DNA of 23,703 bases from JBEKYD01 sp049509915 (GCA_049509915.1 JBEKZL010000128.1:1-23703); one strand, 5' to 3'. Counted from the first letter of the stretch, positions 9,137-17,556 are shown. The notes: generated by a model from the sequence alone, not told the origin. Numbers and translations: made by a program.

Positions 9137-9295
9137 ATGGAAACGCCCCCATCCTATCACGGACGACCGGAGGCCGTCGCTTTTCGGACGCGCAGCTTCC
9201 GGGAAAAGCCCGCCGTGCTGCGATCCATGGCCCGCGAGGCGCTGGAGAAGCACCGCCGGGGTGAGACGCGCCCGTTGGACGAACTGCTCGGATGA
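9137..9295 (+). CDS. Short antitoxin-like protein of a decayed RelE-type module
   Basis: This is a 52-residue frame. ATG 9137 is preceded by AGGGA 6 bp upstream. The second half, SFREKPAVLRSMAREALEKH, followed by RRGETRPLDELL, is a charged helical pattern like the C terminus of small type II antitoxins. The first half (ETPPSYHGRPEAVAF) does not look like a DNA-binding domain, so the protein may be N-terminally truncated. Its stop overlaps the toxin start as ATGA (9292-9295), the normal arrangement in toxin-antitoxin operons. Because the toxin partner is interrupted, selection to keep this gene is probably weak. Membership of a named antitoxin family is not certain. Confidence 0.55.
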   Translation: METPPSYHGRPEAVAFRTRSFREKPAVLRSMAREALEKHRRGETRPLDELLG

Positions 9296-9552
9296 GGTCG
9301 TTCACATCGCGGCGGTTTCGCGAAATGTACGCCACACTGCCGGAGCGGATTCAATTGTAACCCCGGCAGGTGTCTCAGTTGTTCCGGCGCGACCCTTCCC
9401 ACCCCAGTCTGAATTTCAAGAAGGTCGATGACGAGAACAACATCAACTCCGCCCGGATTAGCCTCGCCTATCACGCTCCCGGTCAGATTGACGGATCCGA
9501 GATCGTCTGGTTCCGGGTCGGGCCTCACGGTGACTATGATGGGCATCTCTGA
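9292..9552 (+). pseudogene. RelE/ParE-like toxin interrupted by an in-frame stop
   Basis: The frame starts at ATG 9292, overlapping the antitoxin stop, and encodes MRSFTSRRFREMYATLPERI, a RelE/ParE-superfamily N terminus. A TAA at 9358-9360 ends translation after 22 residues. The same frame continues without a shift to TGA 9550-9552 and still reads as the rest of the toxin: QLFRRDPSHPSLNFKKV, then SARISLAYHA, then EIVWFRVGPHGDYD. With the stop replaced by one residue, the product would be about 86 aa, normal for RelE/HigB-like ribosome-associated mRNA interferases. A single nonsense change therefore inactivated it. GTG/TTG codons after the stop could start a fragment lacking the first helices, which is unlikely to be active. 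Confidence 0.8.
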
Positions 9553-9708
9553 GGTGTCGAAGGGCGCGTTTCCAGCGGGTCGCGCGGCCGGGTAGCTGGG
9601 CCGATTGCGGAGTATTGCACAGAGCGAGGAGAAATTCAGCAAATCGATATCAGATGCAAGCAACAGCTTGCGGTGCCGGCTCGATCGATTTAAGTCGCGG
9701 CACAGTTT

Positions 9709-11382
9709 GTGTCCGATTCCTTCAAAAGCAAAGCAACAATGTCCGATATGAATAGTGGAGGCCCGGCTGTACCTGTGCCGCCTGGGAGGCTACAGACTGT
9801 GAGACCCGAGGTAATAACCACCGAAGAATCGTTCGCGGACCGGGTGGCGGAAGAAGAATCGTACCTCACGACTCTGATGGACAACCTGCCGGTCGGTGTA
9901 ATCGTCGTGGATCCAGGCAGCCACAGGATTATTGACGCCAACCCCTTTGCGCAATACCTTTCGAACCGAAACAGCCAGGAGATTGTCGGCCACCAGTGCC
10001 ACGGTTTCATTTGCCCGGCCGAGGTAGGCCGGTGCCCCATAACCGACCTGGGGAAATCCGTCGATCAATCGGAACGGGTACTCCTGGCCGCCGGCGGCGC
10101 GCAAGTTCCGGTTTTGAAAGCCGTGTCGAAGGTGAAACGGAAGGGGCGGACGGTTCTGGTCGAGAGTTTTGTTGACATCCGCGCGGTCAAGGCCAAGGAA
10201 GCGGCTGAAGCGGCCAACAGGGCTAAGAGCGAGTTTCTGGCCAACATGAGTCACGAGATCCGCACGCCGATGAACGGGATCATCGGGATGACCGAACTGG
10301 CTCTGGACACTCCGCTGACAACGGACCAGAAAGAGCTTCTCACGACGGTACGGGATTCGGCATATTCGTTGCTCGGCATCATTACCGACATTCTGGACAT
10401 CTCGAAGGTCGAGGCCGGCAAGTTCGAACTCGCAGCCATTGAGGTGGACGTGGCGGACGTTGTGAACACGGCGATGAAGACCGTGGCCAGTGGCGCTCGC
10501 CAGCGGGGCCTGGAATTGCGCTGGCGTCTGGATCCCGACGTGCCGCGGCAGGTGCTGGGCGACCCCCACCGCTTGCGCCAGGTGCTGATCAATCTGGCGG
10601 GCAACGCGATCAAATTCACCGATCAAGGCCAGATCAGGGTGCTGGTCCAAGCGGAAGAGGAAGGCCCCCAACTCCATTTCATGGTATGCGACACCGGAGT
10701 AGGCATTCCCGAGGACAAGCAAGCGCTGATCTTCGAGCCGTTTCGCCAGGTTGACGGGTCGCCTGCGCGCCGCCACGGTGGGACGGGCCTGGGACTGGCG
10801 ATCTGCAGGCGGTTTGTCGAGATGATGGGAGGACGCATCTGGGTGGAGAGCCGACCTGGAAGCGGCAGCCGGTTTCATTTCACGATTCCCCTGGTCAAGT
10901 GTGCGCCGGCCGCAGCCGGGACCGTCGCACCCTCCCGGAAAGGTGTTGCCCCACCTTCGCTATCGGACTCGCCAGTTCCGTTCAAGCCGTTGTCCATTCT
11001 GCTTGCGGAAGACAATGTGGTGAACCAGAAGGTGGTAGTTCGCCTGCTCGAGAAACGTGGCCACAAGGTGCTGGTTGCAGCAACCGGGGCCGAGGCCGTG
11101 TCGGCCTGCGAGAAGCAAGCTTTCGACGCCGTGCTCATGGACGTCCAGATGCCGGTAATGGACGGATTTGAAGCCACGGCGAAGATTCGCGAACACGAAT
11201 GCGGCACCGGAACCCGGACCCCGATCCTCGCCTTGACCGCCCATGCCATGACCGGCGATTGCCAGCGATGTCTGCAGGCCGGTATGGACGGCTACCTGGA
11301 GAAGCCGATTCAACCAGCGCGGCTGTTCGATCTTCTCGAGCGCCCCTGGAGCTCGCTGCCCGCAGAATCACCGGTTAGATAA
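9709..11382 (+). CDS. Soluble hybrid sensor histidine kinase: PAS, kinase, receiver
   Basis: This 557-residue signalling protein has no membrane segment, so it senses a cytoplasmic cue. A PAS domain (about 50-155) carries three closely spaced cysteines, C97, C102 and C109 (CHGFICPAEVGRC), which could bind a metal or respond to redox state. The dimerisation helix has the phospho-accepting H182 in MSHEIRTPMNG. The ATPase domain shows the N box (INLAGNAIKF), G1 (DTGVGIP), F box (FEPFRQVDG) and G2 (GGTGLGLAI). A receiver domain (about 426-550) has D478 in LMDVQMPVMDG and KP near the end. The absence of an Hpt domain means a separate phosphotransfer protein or partner is expected. GTG 9709 is the first start after an in-frame TAA and has no clear ribosome-binding site; ATG 9739 or 9748 are alternatives. 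No response regulator is adjacent. Confidence 0.93.
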   Translation: MSDSFKSKATMSDMNSGGPAVPVPPGRLQTVRPEVITTEESFADRVAEEESYLTTLMDNLPVGVIVVDPGSHRIIDANPFAQYLSNRNSQEIVGHQCHGFICPAEVGRCPITDLGKSVDQSERVLLAAGGAQVPVLKAVSKVKRKGRTVLVESFVDIRAVKAKEAAEAANRAKSEFLANMSHEIRTPMNGIIGMTELALDTPLTTDQKELLTTVRDSAYSLLGIITDILDISKVEAGKFELAAIEVDVADVVNTAMKTVASGARQRGLELRWRLDPDVPRQVLGDPHRLRQVLINLAGNAIKFTDQGQIRVLVQAEEEGPQLHFMVCDTGVGIPEDKQALIFEPFRQVDGSPARRHGGTGLGLAICRRFVEMMGGRIWVESRPGSGSRFHFTIPLVKCAPAAAGTVAPSRKGVAPPSLSDSPVPFKPLSILLAEDNVVNQKVVVRLLEKRGHKVLVAATGAEAVSACEKQAFDAVLMDVQMPVMDGFEATAKIREHECGTGTRTPILALTAHAMTGDCQRCLQAGMDGYLEKPIQPARLFDLLERPWSSLPAESPVR

Positions 11383-11428
11383 AGGACCTCGGGTTCGGCG
11401 CCTTCGAGATACCCAAAAGCCCAAGCTG

Positions 11429-14400
11429 CTACTCGACGACGAGGGCGTCCACATCGATGAAACGGCCCTCGGCCTCTGCCCGCTTGAGCCCGGAAACGCG
11501 AATCGTCACTTCGTGCCGGCCGGGCGCGAAACAGCATAACGTCTCGCGGCTCTGCCACGCGATCCCGCGTGCCCATTGATCGACGGTGGCGGCCAGCTTG
11601 CCATCGATCAGAACTTCGGCGACACCGCGGTTGGGAGCGCGGGTGAATAGATAGGTGAGTGAGCGGCCGGTGAAGGCGAAGTCTACTTCCGAGCCGGGCG
11701 TATCGGAGTAACTGGTCGTATGTAGGTACGGACCGGTAAAATTGCGGCTGCGCACCCAATCGCCGTGGAAATCCAGGTTGGTTGAGAGATCGTCGTACCA
11801 GCCGGGCAGGGACGTGGGCGGCGGCTCTTCCTTGACCAATTGCCCCAGCGTGGCATCGGTTTGCCCGACGCACTCCGGACTGAGGCTGCGCAGATCGAAA
11901 TCGCCGGCATGGGATTCCACCGCGGTGCAGTAGGTCAGCAATTCCCGCAGCGCGGTGGGGCGGATCCAGCCGCTCGAATCCAGCCGCCGGGCGACGAAGT
12001 AGCCGATCTTCCGGCGCTCCATAATCCGCACCAGCGCGGGCAGATCGCGAGCCCTGCGGATCTCTTCGCTCAGACCGAGTTCGTGCCAGTGATACACATC
12101 GGCGTCGCCCGCGAGGTCGGCCAGATCGTTGTCCGCGGTGAACAATACGCGCTCGCCTGGATGGGCGCGGCGAAAGCCCGCGGCTACCACGCGAAGCGGG
12201 GAGACTTCGGCGAGACGCTCGGCGGCGTACGGGCGAAACGGATCGGGCAGGCGCCATTCGCGGTCGTTCCAGCCGGCCACCGGAAGCAGCCAGGTATCGA
12301 GCGCGAGGCACGCCACCAACAATCCGCAGGCGGCGCGAAACAGCACCGGCCGGCGTTCCGCCATCGCGGCTAAACCGGACGCGCCCCACACCGTCGCCAG
12401 CGGCAGCGCGGCATAGATGTAGCGGGCGTTGGGCGTGGCGAACAACACCGCGAGCGAACCCGCCACCGCGACCCATCCCGCCGACGCTCGTCCGCGGCGT
12501 GCCAGGGACAGTCCCAGAATCCCGAGAGGCACCAGCAGGAAATACTGAACCCCCAAACCGCCATCCTGGCCTTGCAGGTAACGGTGGGTGAGAAAGGTGA
12601 GATTCCACAACAGGGCCGGCGTGACATGTTCGCGGAAGCTGTAATCCACGAGGCTTGCGCCGGCCGGAAGCAGCGGCGAATGAAAGAGTTGGTTGGAAAA
12701 GGGGAATAACGGATTGCCGGTCTTGAACCAGGCGATGGCGTACGGGGGAAGTCCGGCCGCCAGGCACAGGCACACCGCGGCCACCGCCGCCCGCGCGGGC
12801 CGCTCGATCTGGCGGCGTACCGCCCACGCGGCCGCCGGCAACGCCGCCAGAAGGAAGGCGATCGCGCCGTATTTCGATTCGAGCGCCGCGCCGGCCAGAA
12901 TCGCCGCCACGTACAGATAGCGGGGACGGCCGGTTTCCGCCAGCCGCCAGATCGCCGTCATCGCCGCCAGCACCAGGGCGGCGCATAGGTTTTCGACAAA
13001 CAGCGAGGCGGTGACCAGCATGGCCAGCGGCGTCGATGCAAACAGCGCCATCAGCAAAAATACCGTGGCGCGCGAAACCATCGGCCGAAGCGCGGCGTAG
13101 AGCAGCGCCTCGACAATCAGCAGCATCGCAAAGTTCACCAGCCGGGCGGCCATCTCGCCGCCCATCAGGTTGACGATGGAATATATCCAGTCGGCGCCCA
13201 TCGGCATCACCGACCAGAGAATGCGCGATGGCTCTAGTACGAACGCATGGTGCGCGGCGATGTTGGTCGAGACCGCCAGGTGCATGGCCAATCCATCGGC
13301 GCTCGATTCCGGGCGCAAGACCGCCAGCCATTCGATTCCGAGCACCATCGTCAACGCGGCGAAGGCAATGCGATCGGCGGGCGTGCGCAGGTCGATGTGC
13401 GCGATTGCCCGCACCACCGTGGCGAGCAGGCGGCGGGCGCGCCGTAAATTGAAAACGACTGGCGCGGCAACCAGCGCCCACCAAACCGCCGCGTAGTGCA
13501 TTGGGATCCGCGCCACCAGCGTCATCGCTAACACCCAAAAGCCGAGTCCGAGGCACGTGGCCAGAGGCAAGGCGGCGGGGGGATCGTCGTCCAGAACGAG
13601 TCCGCCGAGCAGGCAGGAAGAAAACAGAAACAACGCCACTGAAAGCACCGCCAGAGGGCCGGCCGGGATGGCGGTGAGCACTACCGCGGCGGCCGCGGCG
13701 AACGGTGCCAGAGTCCATGGCGCGAGGATGGCGAGCGGCAGCCCGCATGCCAGCCAGTAGCCCGCGTACAACATCAGCCGTGGGATCGCGGGCGGGTACC
13801 AGGTGGTCGCATTCAGCAGGCCGCCGCTCCACATCCCGTAAACCCAGGCGGCCGCTACCAGCCCGAGCAGCGGTCCGCACAAAACCAGAAGCTGGTGCCG
13901 CAACAAAACCGAGGCGATCTTGGCGGAATCGAGGGCGGGGCGGAAATGCGAAGCGATCGAGGTTTCGTAGATGGTCCGGATCGGCTCCTCGACGATGCCC
14001 AGGGCGGAGTCGCGCGCCGCGAGCAGCATTTCGAATTCGAATTCGTACCCATCCGAGGTGAGATCGAGCAGCCGCCAGGCGAATTCGGCGGGGATCGCGC
14101 GCAGTCCGGTTTGCGTGTCGGAAAGATGCAGACCGGCCAGGCGCCGCATGGCGGCGCGCGCCAGTTCGTTGCCGGAGCGATTGCGCAGCGGCACGGCGCC
14201 GGAAAAATTACGGCAGCCGAGAATCAGCGCTTGCGGCTTCGCGGCGAACGCGCCGGCCACGCGGGCCACGTCGTCCGGGTGGTGCTGGCCATCGGCATCC
14301 ACCGTAATCAGGCCGTCCACGCCGCCCGCCTCGAGCGCCTCGGCGATGCCCGTGCGTAGCGCCGCGCCCTTGCCGCGGTTCCGCCCGTGACGCTGCAGGC

Positions 14401-14584
14401 GCACGCCCGCCGCCGCGGAGGCGCGCGAAAAGATCGCATCGTAGGCGGGGCCGCTGCCATCATCGACAAGCACGATGGCGCGGAAACCTTCCGCCAGCAG
14501 CGCTTCCACAAGCCTCGGCAGCGCCTCGGTTGGCCGATAGGCCGGAATCACCACCGTGACACGCGCCCCGCAAGAACCGCTCAA
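11429..14584 (-). CDS. Three-part protein: GT2 glycosyltransferase, multi-span membrane domain, C-terminal jelly-roll-like domain
   Basis: This 1051-residue protein starts (about 8-225) with a DPM1/polyprenyl-phosphate sugar transferase-like GT2 domain: VTVVIPAY, DDGS at 41-44, DADGQH at 96-101, and SDTQTGLRAIP. From about residue 232 many hydrophobic helices follow (for example LLVLCGPLLGLVAAAWVYGM), with a loop pattern like the GT-C membrane glycosyltransferases (ADWIYSIVNLMGGEMAARL, FKTGNPLFPFSNQ). The last 115 or so residues (GDWVRSRNFTGPYLHTTSYS, SLTYLFTRAPNRGVAEVLID) resemble an all-beta carbohydrate-binding-type domain that would lie outside the membrane. It may load a lipid-linked sugar and then transfer it to a cell-surface acceptor; this is inference. 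The start is TTG 14584, the only codon giving a complete N-terminal strand; no strong ribosome-binding site is seen. A long frame in another register (11310-13880) is a shadow. Confidence 0.85.
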   Translation of the reverse strand: MSGSCGARVTVVIPAYRPTEALPRLVEALLAEGFRAIVLVDDGSGPAYDAIFSRASAAAGVRLQRHGRNRGKGAALRTGIAEALEAGGVDGLITVDADGQHHPDDVARVAGAFAAKPQALILGCRNFSGAVPLRNRSGNELARAAMRRLAGLHLSDTQTGLRAIPAEFAWRLLDLTSDGYEFEFEMLLAARDSALGIVEEPIRTIYETSIASHFRPALDSAKIASVLLRHQLLVLCGPLLGLVAAAWVYGMWSGGLLNATTWYPPAIPRLMLYAGYWLACGLPLAILAPWTLAPFAAAAAVVLTAIPAGPLAVLSVALFLFSSCLLGGLVLDDDPPAALPLATCLGLGFWVLAMTLVARIPMHYAAVWWALVAAPVVFNLRRARRLLATVVRAIAHIDLRTPADRIAFAALTMVLGIEWLAVLRPESSADGLAMHLAVSTNIAAHHAFVLEPSRILWSVMPMGADWIYSIVNLMGGEMAARLVNFAMLLIVEALLYAALRPMVSRATVFLLMALFASTPLAMLVTASLFVENLCAALVLAAMTAIWRLAETGRPRYLYVAAILAGAALESKYGAIAFLLAALPAAAWAVRRQIERPARAAVAAVCLCLAAGLPPYAIAWFKTGNPLFPFSNQLFHSPLLPAGASLVDYSFREHVTPALLWNLTFLTHRYLQGQDGGLGVQYFLLVPLGILGLSLARRGRASAGWVAVAGSLAVLFATPNARYIYAALPLATVWGASGLAAMAERRPVLFRAACGLLVACLALDTWLLPVAGWNDREWRLPDPFRPYAAERLAEVSPLRVVAAGFRRAHPGERVLFTADNDLADLAGDADVYHWHELGLSEEIRRARDLPALVRIMERRKIGYFVARRLDSSGWIRPTALRELLTYCTAVESHAGDFDLRSLSPECVGQTDATLGQLVKEEPPPTSLPGWYDDLSTNLDFHGDWVRSRNFTGPYLHTTSYSDTPGSEVDFAFTGRSLTYLFTRAPNRGVAEVLIDGKLAATVDQWARGIAWQSRETLCCFAPGRHEVTIRVSGLKRAEAEGRFIDVDALVVE

Positions 14585-14736
14585 CTTTTCATTAGAACAC
14601 GGGGGGGGCGGAGCGTTTGCGCTTCGAGTCGGGTCGTCGGCTTAGTAGACCGCTTCGGAGGTGAGGCAACGTATTCGAGGGCAACCGCTCCGTTGAAGAG
14701 GCCCCCAGGTTGCTGATTTCGCACCATCCGCCAGAA

Positions 14737-14828
14737 CGCCGGTTGACAACCGGCGGGCAGGCGGAACCGCCTGCCCCACCAAGGGGATGCCGCGTGCGTC
14801 TTCATCCCTTTTGGTGGGCCGACGGCCC
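14737..14828. repeat. Block of four adjacent perfect or near-perfect hairpins
   Basis: Four inverted repeats follow one another with almost no spacer. CGCCGGTT-GAC-AACCGGCG spans 14737-14755. GGGCAGGCG-GAAC-CGCCTGCCC spans 14755-14776. CCACCAA (14776-14782) pairs with TTGGTGG (14811-14817) and encloses GGGATG/CATCCC (14784-14789, 14803-14808). GGGCC-GAC-GGCCC spans 14816-14828. Flanking bases 14585-14736 and 14829-14909 hold no convincing gene. GCAACCGCTCC at 14681-14691 and CCGTTGCGGTCGCGGCTCGG at about 14839-14858 look like short dispersed-repeat motifs. The pattern fits a REP/BIME-type or small non-autonomous mobile element; copy number in the genome is unknown. Confidence 0.6.
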
Positions 14829-14909
14829 ATATGGCACTCCGTTGCGGTCGCGGCTCGGAAATACTCCAGTCCGGGCCGCGATGTGGCAATCAATTCCATA
14901 TTGGTGGTC

Positions 14910-15169
14910 TCAGGGGAGCTCGCGATGGCTCTCGATGGCGGCCTCGACGTCGCGGGCGAAGCCGGCATCCATGGCCGCGGGAGAGTCATTTTTCCATGAG
15001 CGCCAACACTTCCGAGACTTTGCGGCGGGGTGGAATTGCGGGGCTCGGCACCGCGACCGGCTGCCGGTCATGTTCCACTACCACATCGACGCCCTGCCGG
15101 ACTACGTTCTCCCGCACCGCCGCGAAATCGCTTGCGAACTTCAGCCTCGCTCATGCGCAGTTCAGCCAT
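14910..15169 (-). pseudogene. Phd/VapB-like antitoxin broken by frameshifts; its toxin is missing
   Basis: Read on the minus strand, three frames join into one antitoxin. ATG 15169 gives MAELRMSEAEV. After skipping one extra C (near 15136) the next frame gives ASDFAAVRENVVRQGVDVVV, then EHDRQPVAVPSPAIPPRRKV and SEVLALMEK, ending at TGA 14988-14986. A second shift of register continues DSPAAMDAGFARDVEAAIES, then HRELP and TGA at 14912-14910. The total of about 85 codons matches Phd/VapB-type antitoxins, and the VVVEHDRQPVAV core is typical of the Phd/YefM-like fold. Where a PIN-type toxin would start, only ATGGAATTGATTGCC (minus strand, near 14900) remains before hairpin-rich DNA begins. Sequencing error is possible for a single shift but unlikely for two plus toxin loss. 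Confidence 0.7.
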
Positions 15170-15315
15170 GCCTTCGATCAAACGTTTTCCAGATCGCGGG
15201 CAGGACCACTGGCGGCCGGCGAGCAGCACAGCATCAGGCTCGCCCGGCGACAGAGATGGGCACGCTTGTGGGTTGCCGTCGGTTTCCCCGCGAAAACGGT
15301 TACAATTGGAATAGA

Positions 15316-17556
15316 GTGGGTGATTCGTTAACTCTTCCCGCGTGTAGTGTCCCTCCGCCGACCCTGGATCCGGTGGAAGAGCTTTACCGCGAACTGGAAG
15401 CCAAAATTCGCGAGTACCGTCCCAAGGACGATCTCGCGCCGCTCCAAAAAGCGTTCGCCTTCGCCCGCAAGTATCACCAGGGGCAGAGCCGCGATTCCGG
15501 CGAGCCGTACATGGCTCATCCGATCCACGTGGCCATCATTCTAGCCGAAATGCGCATGGACCTGGTGGCCATGGAGACCGGCCTGCTCCACGACGTGGTG
15601 GAAGATACCAGCGTCACCGTCGAACTGGTGCGCAAGGAATTCGGCCCCGAAGTGGCGCGCTGCGTGGACGGGGTCACCAAGCTTTCCAAGCTCGATTTCA
15701 TCTCCGCCGAAGACCGTCAGGCGGAGAACTTTCGCAAGATGCTGCTGGCCATGGTGGAAGACATCCGCGTCATCATGGTCAAGCTGGCCGATCGCATCCA
15801 CAACATGCGCACGCTCGGCTACCTCGGCCCCGAGCGGCGCGAACGGATCGCCAGCGAGACGCTCGATATCTATGCGCCCATCGCGCACCGCCTGGGCATG
15901 GGCAAAGTGCGCGGCGAACTCGAGGACCTCGCCTTCCAATACCTGGAGCCCGACGTCTATCGCGAGATTCTGGGCGCCATCGAGAGCCGCCGCCACTCCA
16001 GCGAAGAATTCCTGGAAGAGATCCGCGGTACGGTGGAAGCCGAGCTCAAGCTCGAGAACATTCCCGCCCGTATCGATGCGCGAATTAAGCGGCCCTTCTC
16101 GGTCTACCAGAAACTCCGCCGGCAAAAAATCGGGGTCGACGAGGTGTACGACCTGTTGGCGCTGCGCATCGTCACCGATTCGGTGAAGAACTGCTACGCC
16201 GCGCTGGGCGTGATTCACAACCGCTGGCGGCCCATCCCGGGGCGGATCAAGGATTTCATCGCCATCCCGCGGCCCAACCTTTACCAGTCTTTGCACACCA
16301 GCGTGGTGGGCCCGCACGGGCAAACCTTCGAGGTGCAGATCCGCACCGAAGAAATGCACCGCATCGCCGAAGAAGGCATCGCCGCTCACTGGAAGTACAA
16401 GGAGGGGCGCAAGGGCCCGGCGGCCGACGATCAACGCATCGCCTGGCTGCGCCACCTGGTGGAATGGCAGCGCGACATGCAGGATCCGGGCGAGTTCATG
16501 TCCACGCTCAAGAAGGACCTGTACCCGGAAGAAGCTTACACCTTCACCCCGCGCGGCAAAGTCATCATTCTGCCCAAGGACGCCACACCTATCGACTTTG
16601 CCTACGCCATCCACTCCGACGTCGGCAATACCTGCTGCGGCGCGAAGGTGAACGGCCGCATTGTGCCGCTGCGCTCCTCACTGCGCAACGGCGACATCGT
16701 CGAGATCATGACCCAGCCCGGGCACCAGCCCAGCAAGGATTGGCTGGGGTTCGTCAAGACCTCGCGCGCGCGCAACAAGATCAAGCACCTGATCAATGCC
16801 AACGAGCGCACCAAGGCGATTGAGATCGGCGAAAAATACCTGGACAAGGAAGCCCGCCGACTGGGTGTGCAAATGGCTCGCATCGGCAACCAGCAGCTCG
16901 ACGAGGTGGCGGCCGATTACGGCTATGCCAAGGCCGAAGACCTCTATGCCGCGCTGGGATACGGCAAGATGTCGGCGCGGCAGGTGCTGAGCAAGGCGGC
17001 GCCGGGGGTGGTTTCCGACGAGCCGGAGGAACCCAAGCCCGCGCCCGGCGAATTGGCCGGCGGAACACCGGCCGGACCTCCCGTTCCCGGCCGAGCCGGC
17101 GACCACGACGCGGTGATCCGCGTCCGCGGTATCGACGATCTGCTGGTGTATCGCGCCAAGTGCTGCAATCCCATTCGCGGCGAGTCGATCGTGGGCTACG
17201 TAACCCGCGGCAAAGGTGTGGCGGTGCATTCCAATATGTGCCCTAACGTGCAGAACCTGATGTACGACGTGGAGCGCAAGATCGAAGTGGAATGGGTGCG
17301 CACCGCCGAGGACGCGTTCCCCGTGCGCATCGTGGTTCATACCGACGATCGCCCCGGCATGCTGAGCCAGCTTACCGCCCTGCTTTCCGACGAGAACACC
17401 AATATCCGCAGCCTGCAGGCCAAGGCCGAGCTCGATCAGGATGGCGGCGTGGTGGAAATGACCGTGGATGTGCGCGACAAGAAGCAACTCGAAAAGCTGG
17501 TGGCCGCCATGCGCCGCATATCCGGCGTGCGTGACGTCGAGCGCTTACTCAACTGA
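15316..17556 (+). CDS. rel: Bifunctional (p)ppGpp synthetase/hydrolase, Rel/SpoT family
   Basis: This 746-residue stringent-response enzyme makes and degrades (p)ppGpp in the cytoplasm. Domains in order are the HD hydrolase (about 30-200) with the intact motif HDVVEDT at 92-98; the synthetase (about 235-390) with RIKRPFSVYQK, SLHTSVVGP and EVQIRTEEMHRIAEEG; TGS (about 408-465, YTFTPRGKVIILP); the zinc-finger region (AKCCNPIRGE near 613); and ACT (about 670-746). The synthetase has R-x-K-D at 310-313 (GRIKDFIA), the form reported for two-function enzymes rather than synthetase-only RelA, and the HD motif is intact, so both activities are expected. I chose GTG 15316; reading the frame back to 14710 would cross repeat DNA and a broken antitoxin. 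TACAAT at 15301-15306 could be a -10 box, which would make the message nearly leaderless. GTG 15373 is an alternative start. Confidence 0.95.
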   Translation: MGDSLTLPACSVPPPTLDPVEELYRELEAKIREYRPKDDLAPLQKAFAFARKYHQGQSRDSGEPYMAHPIHVAIILAEMRMDLVAMETGLLHDVVEDTSVTVELVRKEFGPEVARCVDGVTKLSKLDFISAEDRQAENFRKMLLAMVEDIRVIMVKLADRIHNMRTLGYLGPERRERIASETLDIYAPIAHRLGMGKVRGELEDLAFQYLEPDVYREILGAIESRRHSSEEFLEEIRGTVEAELKLENIPARIDARIKRPFSVYQKLRRQKIGVDEVYDLLALRIVTDSVKNCYAALGVIHNRWRPIPGRIKDFIAIPRPNLYQSLHTSVVGPHGQTFEVQIRTEEMHRIAEEGIAAHWKYKEGRKGPAADDQRIAWLRHLVEWQRDMQDPGEFMSTLKKDLYPEEAYTFTPRGKVIILPKDATPIDFAYAIHSDVGNTCCGAKVNGRIVPLRSSLRNGDIVEIMTQPGHQPSKDWLGFVKTSRARNKIKHLINANERTKAIEIGEKYLDKEARRLGVQMARIGNQQLDEVAADYGYAKAEDLYAALGYGKMSARQVLSKAAPGVVSDEPEEPKPAPGELAGGTPAGPPVPGRAGDHDAVIRVRGIDDLLVYRAKCCNPIRGESIVGYVTRGKGVAVHSNMCPNVQNLMYDVERKIEVEWVRTAEDAFPVRIVVHTDDRPGMLSQLTALLSDENTNIRSLQAKAELDQDGGVVEMTVDVRDKKQLEKLVAAMRRISGVRDVERLLN

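Noticed and set aside
11310..13880. Long minus-strand open frame of 856 codons overlapping the glycosyltransferase gene
   Set aside because: It is Arg/Gly/Pro-rich with no domain, while the 11429-14584 frame shows clear GT2 motifs and membrane helices; it is a shadow produced by GC-rich codon use.
14680..14860. CRISPR-like repetition
   Set aside because: The repeats are inverted pairs forming hairpins, not direct repeats separated by regular spacers, and no cas gene is present.
14710..15315. In-frame N-terminal extension of rel by about 200 codons
   Set aside because: The extension runs through the hairpin block and the antisense of the broken antitoxin, and Rel proteins normally begin close to the HD domain as placed at 15316.
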